Part shown: positions 62,201 to 64,000 of the stretch, in pieces
How the letters are laid out: every line of letters begins with the position of its first letter
How positions within the stretch are numbered: position 1 is the first letter of the stretch
Source: Thalassospira profundimaris
Lineage (GTDB): Bacteria > Pseudomonadota > Alphaproteobacteria > Rhodospirillales > Thalassospiraceae
Assembly (NCBI RefSeq): GCF_003326755.1
Contig: NZ_JPWH01000017.1
Span: 1-64,000 of the forward strand
Length of the DNA stretch: 64,000 bases
Reading direction: 5' to 3'
The notes under the pieces: model-generated
Told to the model about the DNA's origin: nothing
The model's input: the letters and a program-made list of their open reading frames with translations, nothing else
The model's database searches: none
Program-made: the position numbers and the translations under genes

Positions 62201-64000
62201 TGCCCCCTTTACCGGCAGCGTGATTGTCTGTGCCGAACGGTGTCATCCGGGTCAGGTCAATCTCGCCTTCTTTGATGCAGATAGCGAAAGGTTGCTTTTA
62301 AGCATCAAGGGTATCCGTTTTTCACGCGATAATGAGCATAAAACCCTGTCGTCCGTACCGGAACTGCTTAGTATCGACTGGGTTCCCTACACCCCTGATA
62401 TCCGTCCCGTGCCCGAAAACACCCTGATGATTTCCGATGGCGATTTCTGGCCGGTTCTGCCTGCCTGCCTGCGGATTTCTCCCGATGCCATGCACACCCG
62501 CGGCAAGGATATGCTGGCAACGGCGCAAAATGTCATTCTGGCGTTGCAGCCAGGCACGGACATGGCACTTCGTACCGCCCGGTGCCTACGCATGATCCTG
62601 CGTTCCATGCGTGGGCGGGTGCGGCTTGTTGTTGCCGGATGTGGCGCCTATCAGATCGGGGCCGACAGTATTCCGCCCGATCCCGACCAAAGTGCGGCTG
62701 CCGGTGTTGCTATCGCGGTGGGCGCCGAGGAACCACGCCTTGTTCTGGACTTTGCCGATATCGCACCGGAAGATTTCGTTGACCATATCGGGACCAGATT
62801 TGCCAGCGCCCCGGACCGTGACCGGGTTTCGATGTATCGCCAAAAGGCATGGTACCGTCGAAAACTTCGCCCGGTTTCACGCGACGAACGCCTGACACAG
62901 GCCACCTGGCCCGATCACGGGGTGTGTGTCGTAACCGGCGGCACTGGCGGTTTTGCCCTGGCTCTGGCCGAGGAAATGGCGGCCAATGGTAAACTCGCCC
63001 TCGCCCTTCTTTCGCGCCGGGGGGAAGATGGCCTGGATAGCACCGCCCGGTCGAGGCTTGCGGAGCTGCATGCAAAAGGTATCAGAATTTCGCTTTTTGC
63101 CTGCGACGTGGCCGACAAGGCCGCCCTTTCCCGGACCCTTGCCACGATCCGCGATACGCTTGGCCCGATCACGGCCATCGCCCATGCTGCCGGACTGGCG
63201 GATGGCGGGTTCCTTGCCGTGCGCGATATGGACGCATTTGAAAGCATCATGGCGGCCAAAATCGACGGGGCCCGTCATTTGGATGCCCTGACGATCCATG
63301 ATCCTGTTGCGGCCTTTGTCATGTTTGGCAGCCTGACAGCCATCGTCGGCGTACCGGGGCAGGCCGCCTATAGTGCCGCCAACGCCTTTCTTGACGGCTT
63401 TGCCCGTTACCGCCGATCACAGGGCCGCCCAGCACTGACCATCGACTGGTGCGCCCTGGACGAACAGGGCATGGCCGCACGCCACAAGGTGCCGCTTCAG
63501 GAAGGGGCGACAATCACACCGCGACAGGCCCCGATAATCTGGCGCGATGCCATGCGCAGCACCGCGCCACAGCTTGTTGTGCTGGCCCCGTCCCTTGCCG
63601 GAGAAACACCCGACCGTCCGGCAAAACCCGTTTCGGCAGCCGCCCCCGAAGTTACCGGGCTGCATACGACACCGGCGATGGATATTGACCAGAAAATCGC
63701 GACCATCTGGGCCGAGACGCTGGGTTATGATGCCATCGCCCGGGATGACGATTTCTTTGCCCTTGGCGGGGATTCGATCACCGGGATGCAAATCGTTGAC
63801 CGGATGAATGCCGAACTGGAAATGACGCTGTCGATTTCGGACCTGTTTGAAACACCGACAGTAGATGCCCTATGTGGCCGATTTGGCACGGCACCGATGC
63901 CTGGTTCGGACAATACCGAACCAGCCGGCCACGGCGACACAATACCGACAGTAAAACCGCGTTCCACAGGTGAAGAAATCGCAAAAATCTGGGCGGAAAT
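53262..64000 (+). CDS. hybrid NRPS-PKS megasynthase, partial: TubC-C-A-PCP-C-A-PCP-KS-DH-KR-ACP-(ACP)
   Basis: The frame is open from ATG 53262 to the window end (3579 codons) and continues. Order: TubC-type docking domain (1-60), C (83-495, DHLCFDG), A1 (517-1005; code about D-A-L-W-L-G-G-T-F-K, Val-like), PCP (Ser about 1053), C (1108-1547, HHAICDG), A2 (1563-2057; code D-V-W-H-F-S-L-V-D-K, the classic Ser code), PCP (2085-2153, IGGNSLL), KS (2175-2600, DTACSSS, EAHGTGTS), post-KS linker, DH (2767-3023, EHHLNG and HPAMVD), KR (3222-3433, TGGTGG, GSLTA, AAYSAAN) and ACP (3470-3541, LGGDSIT). A second ACP-like start (EEIAKIWAE) is cut by the edge. No AT follows KS. The product would contain Val, then a Ser-derived unsaturated gamma-amino acid. 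Confidence 0.9.
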   Translation, partial: MTTDQLFHRTWAAQNLLDQLRQRDIVLSLHANGNDLCFDAPAGTFDDALKRRTRELKTEIIGLLRPPAVEPENNDTAGPILSSFPAHPAIEGQWIARRDQEPNANYHIITGFMLPEGTDFQAVQSAIAGIVKRHDALRSTFVEHDGQLIQRIHATMPVQVRKIDTPHDIRCALFDLATGPLARFGYIDHKDGQAPQLAIAIDHLCFDGQSIMLLKKELLAVLAGQKPGNVPDTGTIIRNAHYELDHERGDVARRFWSARTDKLLSVGLPDDPDADRKGAGKRLLIELTGKNADAFSKLAQYTRKTTQTALWMALTIAVIARHKENATAVIGLPFAGRRDRETMQAMGCFVNVLPVAIKPDMTASLETLTHQVAREVLSILDVQDYPLSRLTHDLMQITQGPTGQPFDAVNVMEISGSTFELEDIDFGAGKFPLMIGMMQNGPKTFLAVEYQSHIYSDAWIERCAQRFLTFAKALADNPEMPLGLVDLVPEDERNHLTVGLNDTASDYPRDCGVGELLSRQIADPSNTDKIALEDHNRKITYPMLGQQVAAISAQLEALGVTAGSIVALAADRSLDAIITILGIAWHGAAYLPIDKSLPGDAVAALMQECGAGILLCDTKQFDRLADLSDRVHVAGLPDMTAPSDAPFTKRAGDDLAYVMFTSGSTGAPKGVLIPNRAVARLVMNNRSLAFDNSLVMAQAASLGFDAATLEIWAPLLNGGRLVLIDDETLFDPSALHTALKNGGVTTMWLTASLFNRIADDAPHCFASLKTLLSGGEALSPTHLQKVMKACPDLALINGYGPTENTTFTCTHPITPDDARAASIPIGKPVGNTRIYILDERGQPVPTGVWGELYAAGDGLALGYSGAPERTARAFVTFDHLPETRLYKTGDRARWRADGVIEFGGRGDGQVKIRGHRIETSAIEKQLGEIEGIRNAYVMAVGSGADAFLGAAIASDRDNSIAWMQALGDKLPDYMIPERFVVLDHLPVNVNGKIDRKQLIAALTHSVQRAHPYAPTSNTISSDLEQVVAGHFRALFGKKDITTSSDFFVLGGHSLVAMRLAGLLEKSTGIRPKLQDIFIASTVGKIAALLGNARQEGAQFLIPKANGPKFALSSGQARLWVLQRMQPDMAVYSVPAAFEITGPIDANALQAALHQLEERQHALRLRFKFDPHHPDGVSQYLVPAGSWVLGRHEMDEGRARLFIARETVRPFDLDDKPLARADLITLGPNRHWMLVSLHHAICDGWSMPILLRDLAALYAAQTGAAAPPSLPVLNRHYEDFANWQRGYLNSAEGRNLLDRWKNRLYPLPEPLNLPTDRRRPKIRRFAGDFYETVFDNDTAWRIHDAANRHGTTAFSVLSALVQVLMYRHCGQTDIPLGMLVAGREQTALDDVVGFFVNTVVLRQAIDPDAGFDDHLAQTTKTVIDALADQAAPFEDVVAAVNAPRDPARNPLFDVLVAWQDSIPDLGTLGGAELSLLKTEFPFSKFDLAFYFSKRNDTVVCQIEFDTDLFDKSTIEAIFNRLETLANAALLAGSTTKIARLPILPAREQARIDQFNATDLDLAIERCISEPFIDQVRATPNAPAVIGTSATLSYAQFARRVAGIAAKLRTASVGPGDVIGVALRRSIDMLAAIHGILLAGAAYSPLDPDHPEQRRRDMLDDLGYPRVITTPDLAHLFDADKILILDGNEDADIPDAINAPDSLAYVLFTSGSTGRPKGVEIAHRGVLNRILWMQDAFPIGPDDVILQKTPITFDVSVWELFWWSWTGARVVLPDPGVERDPQQLAQAICSHNVTIIHFVPSMLASFLYAIEHGLVDIEKLGSLKRVFASGEALDPALVHRFNTLLFDRFGTELHNLYGPTEATVDVTWHACSPLDNPDIVPIGKPIANTRIRILDDTLQDMPIGIAGEIVLGGPQIARGYRNRPDLTAEKFPDDPGNPGQKLYRTGDLGRWLADGSVEYLGRMDHQVKIRGFRIECGEVETAIESHSLVERAVVKVVRIGGLDELHVFVLGDNDLTTGILRDHLRTRLPEYMIPARFFALDDLPLTSSGKVDRKALSGSPMPQSPKGSRAKSKPDIAIAPEAEPAGLANLEKILQRLWQEILPGVIANRDDGFFDIGGNSLLLLRLHEKINARWPGKVSIADLFASATIARQAELLAGRDIPTDNLAPAPVSQLATTEPIAVIGIGLRLPGADDLDTFWADAANGTDHVRPLPIERDQETREIMSAIGRQVPTHFREAAYLDHIFDFDPGRFRMAPADAALIDPEQRLFIETALMAMENAGYGGQSLRGQKVGIFAGGGANPAWRIAMEHVARDRAEQVFALNVPSNMVTRLSFLKDWHGPANIVDTACSSSLVAVHQACQNLRSGLCHIALAGGAKLIPFPPDAEGGFTIDSSTARTRAFDDKADGTGMGEGSVVFVLKPLGRALADGDTVHAVIRGSAVNQDGASSGAAAPNPAMQADVIRQAAHAADIELGSLSYIEAHGTGTSLGDPIEIDGLTRAFAGSTDETGFALIGSGKGNYGHLDGAAGALGLARAIMALRHDQAPPQPFFEIPNSRIDFARAPVRPTNRLEPLADRGAPRRAGVSSFGLSGINAHVILETAPKRAANAPDDVAHNGGFILALSAASDATLTDYATKLHRAVADNPGLDVRDICHTLATGRDQLKHRFAVAVSDRDSLLNALAGLIAGDRANCAEPKPATDALSVPAASGNLDGAAANARQWLAGANLVWPQDIPAQRVALPHAPFAKIVCKPAFRPRPASHTAVMTGPVETEKGRCFAIPVNSPSFWPTQEHHLNGQPTLVGMAVPALIAMAARNATGTPPVRISDLKWQKPLLPNALPDGTATLVLANDGRAELGGRLKNGKWSVFTTARWSRDVQGKDTPDPLLSLDHVRANCPLQANIAPFAKDVGPITISDRWDCRVSMSYSADETVAVSHLVLKPQYQSDLCEWIIHPAMVDIGCSMILTPDDHGTVPVAIDDMTIHAPFTGSVIVCAERCHPGQVNLAFFDADSERLLLSIKGIRFSRDNEHKTLSSVPELLSIDWVPYTPDIRPVPENTLMISDGDFWPVLPACLRISPDAMHTRGKDMLATAQNVILALQPGTDMALRTARCLRMILRSMRGRVRLVVAGCGAYQIGADSIPPDPDQSAAAGVAIAVGAEEPRLVLDFADIAPEDFVDHIGTRFASAPDRDRVSMYRQKAWYRRKLRPVSRDERLTQATWPDHGVCVVTGGTGGFALALAEEMAANGKLALALLSRRGEDGLDSTARSRLAELHAKGIRISLFACDVADKAALSRTLATIRDTLGPITAIAHAAGLADGGFLAVRDMDAFESIMAAKIDGARHLDALTIHDPVAAFVMFGSLTAIVGVPGQAAYSAANAFLDGFARYRRSQGRPALTIDWCALDEQGMAARHKVPLQEGATITPRQAPIIWRDAMRSTAPQLVVLAPSLAGETPDRPAKPVSAAAPEVTGLHTTPAMDIDQKIATIWAETLGYDAIARDDDFFALGGDSITGMQIVDRMNAELEMTLSISDLFETPTVDALCGRFGTAPMPGSDNTEPAGHGDTIPTVKPRSTGEEIAKIWAE

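Noticed and set aside
46873-64000. Naming the cluster ttcA/thalassospiramide outright.
   Set aside because: Host and Ser-vinylogous unit fit, but the first module lacks a KR, its A-domain code is unassigned and the terminal modules are outside the window.

Overview
The window looks like chromosome of a marine alphaproteobacterium, most likely Thalassospira or a close relative. This is inferred from gene content: several TRAP/TAXI transporters, a Rhizobium-type glpD-glpSTPQV operon, an acoXABC acetoin operon with AcoR, the hutF/hutG form of histidine degradation, and a hybrid NRPS-PKS whose modules resemble thalassospiramide logic. Most genes have strong GGGAGGA ribosome binding sites and lie in tight operons. 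I see no rRNA, tRNA, insertion sequence, prophage or CRISPR array.

Layout. 1-9.6 kb: carboxylate uptake and catabolism. A TRAP operon (dctP, dctQ, dctM, then a partial isocitrate lyase/PEP mutase family gene) runs on the minus strand. A LysR gene lies divergent from a TAXI-TRAP operon that also carries an AtuA-type enzyme pair. 9.6-11.1 kb: an envelope protein with two TPM domains, then an 880-base non-coding stretch. 12.0-19.6 kb: glycerol-3-phosphate dehydrogenase and its ABC importer. 19.9-23.0 kb: a chemoreceptor and a Sel1-repeat protein. 23.3-31.9 kb: acetoin and 2,3-butanediol catabolism (acoX, frameshifted acoA, acoB, acoC, two butanediol/acetoin dehydrogenases, an AhpD-like protein, AcoR), preceded by a clear sigma-54 promoter with upstream inverted repeats. 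32-33 kb: a nucleotidyltransferase-fold gene behind two near-identical palindromes.

33.1-46.3 kb: histidine-type catabolism. hutG-hutU-hutD (minus) and hutF-hutC (plus) diverge from a 16-bp HutC-like palindrome. A second GntR/HutC-type regulator diverges from a polar amino-acid ABC importer, a HutH-family lyase that lacks the MIO-forming Ala-Ser-Gly triad, a SolA-like flavin oxidase and a UbiX-like protein. No canonical hutH or hutI is present. The second operon may act on a methylated histidine such as ergothioneine or hercynine, feeding an urocanate-type product into the hut genes.

46.9-64 kb: two giant NRPS-PKS genes, the second cut by the window end. The first reads C-A-PCP-KS-AT-ACP. 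The second reads TubC docking-C-A(Val-like)-PCP-C-A(Ser)-PCP-KS-DH-KR-ACP-(second ACP), and its KS module has no AT. The predicted product contains Val followed by a Ser-derived alpha,beta-unsaturated gamma-amino acid, an electrophilic unit of the kind found in protease-inhibiting lipopeptides.
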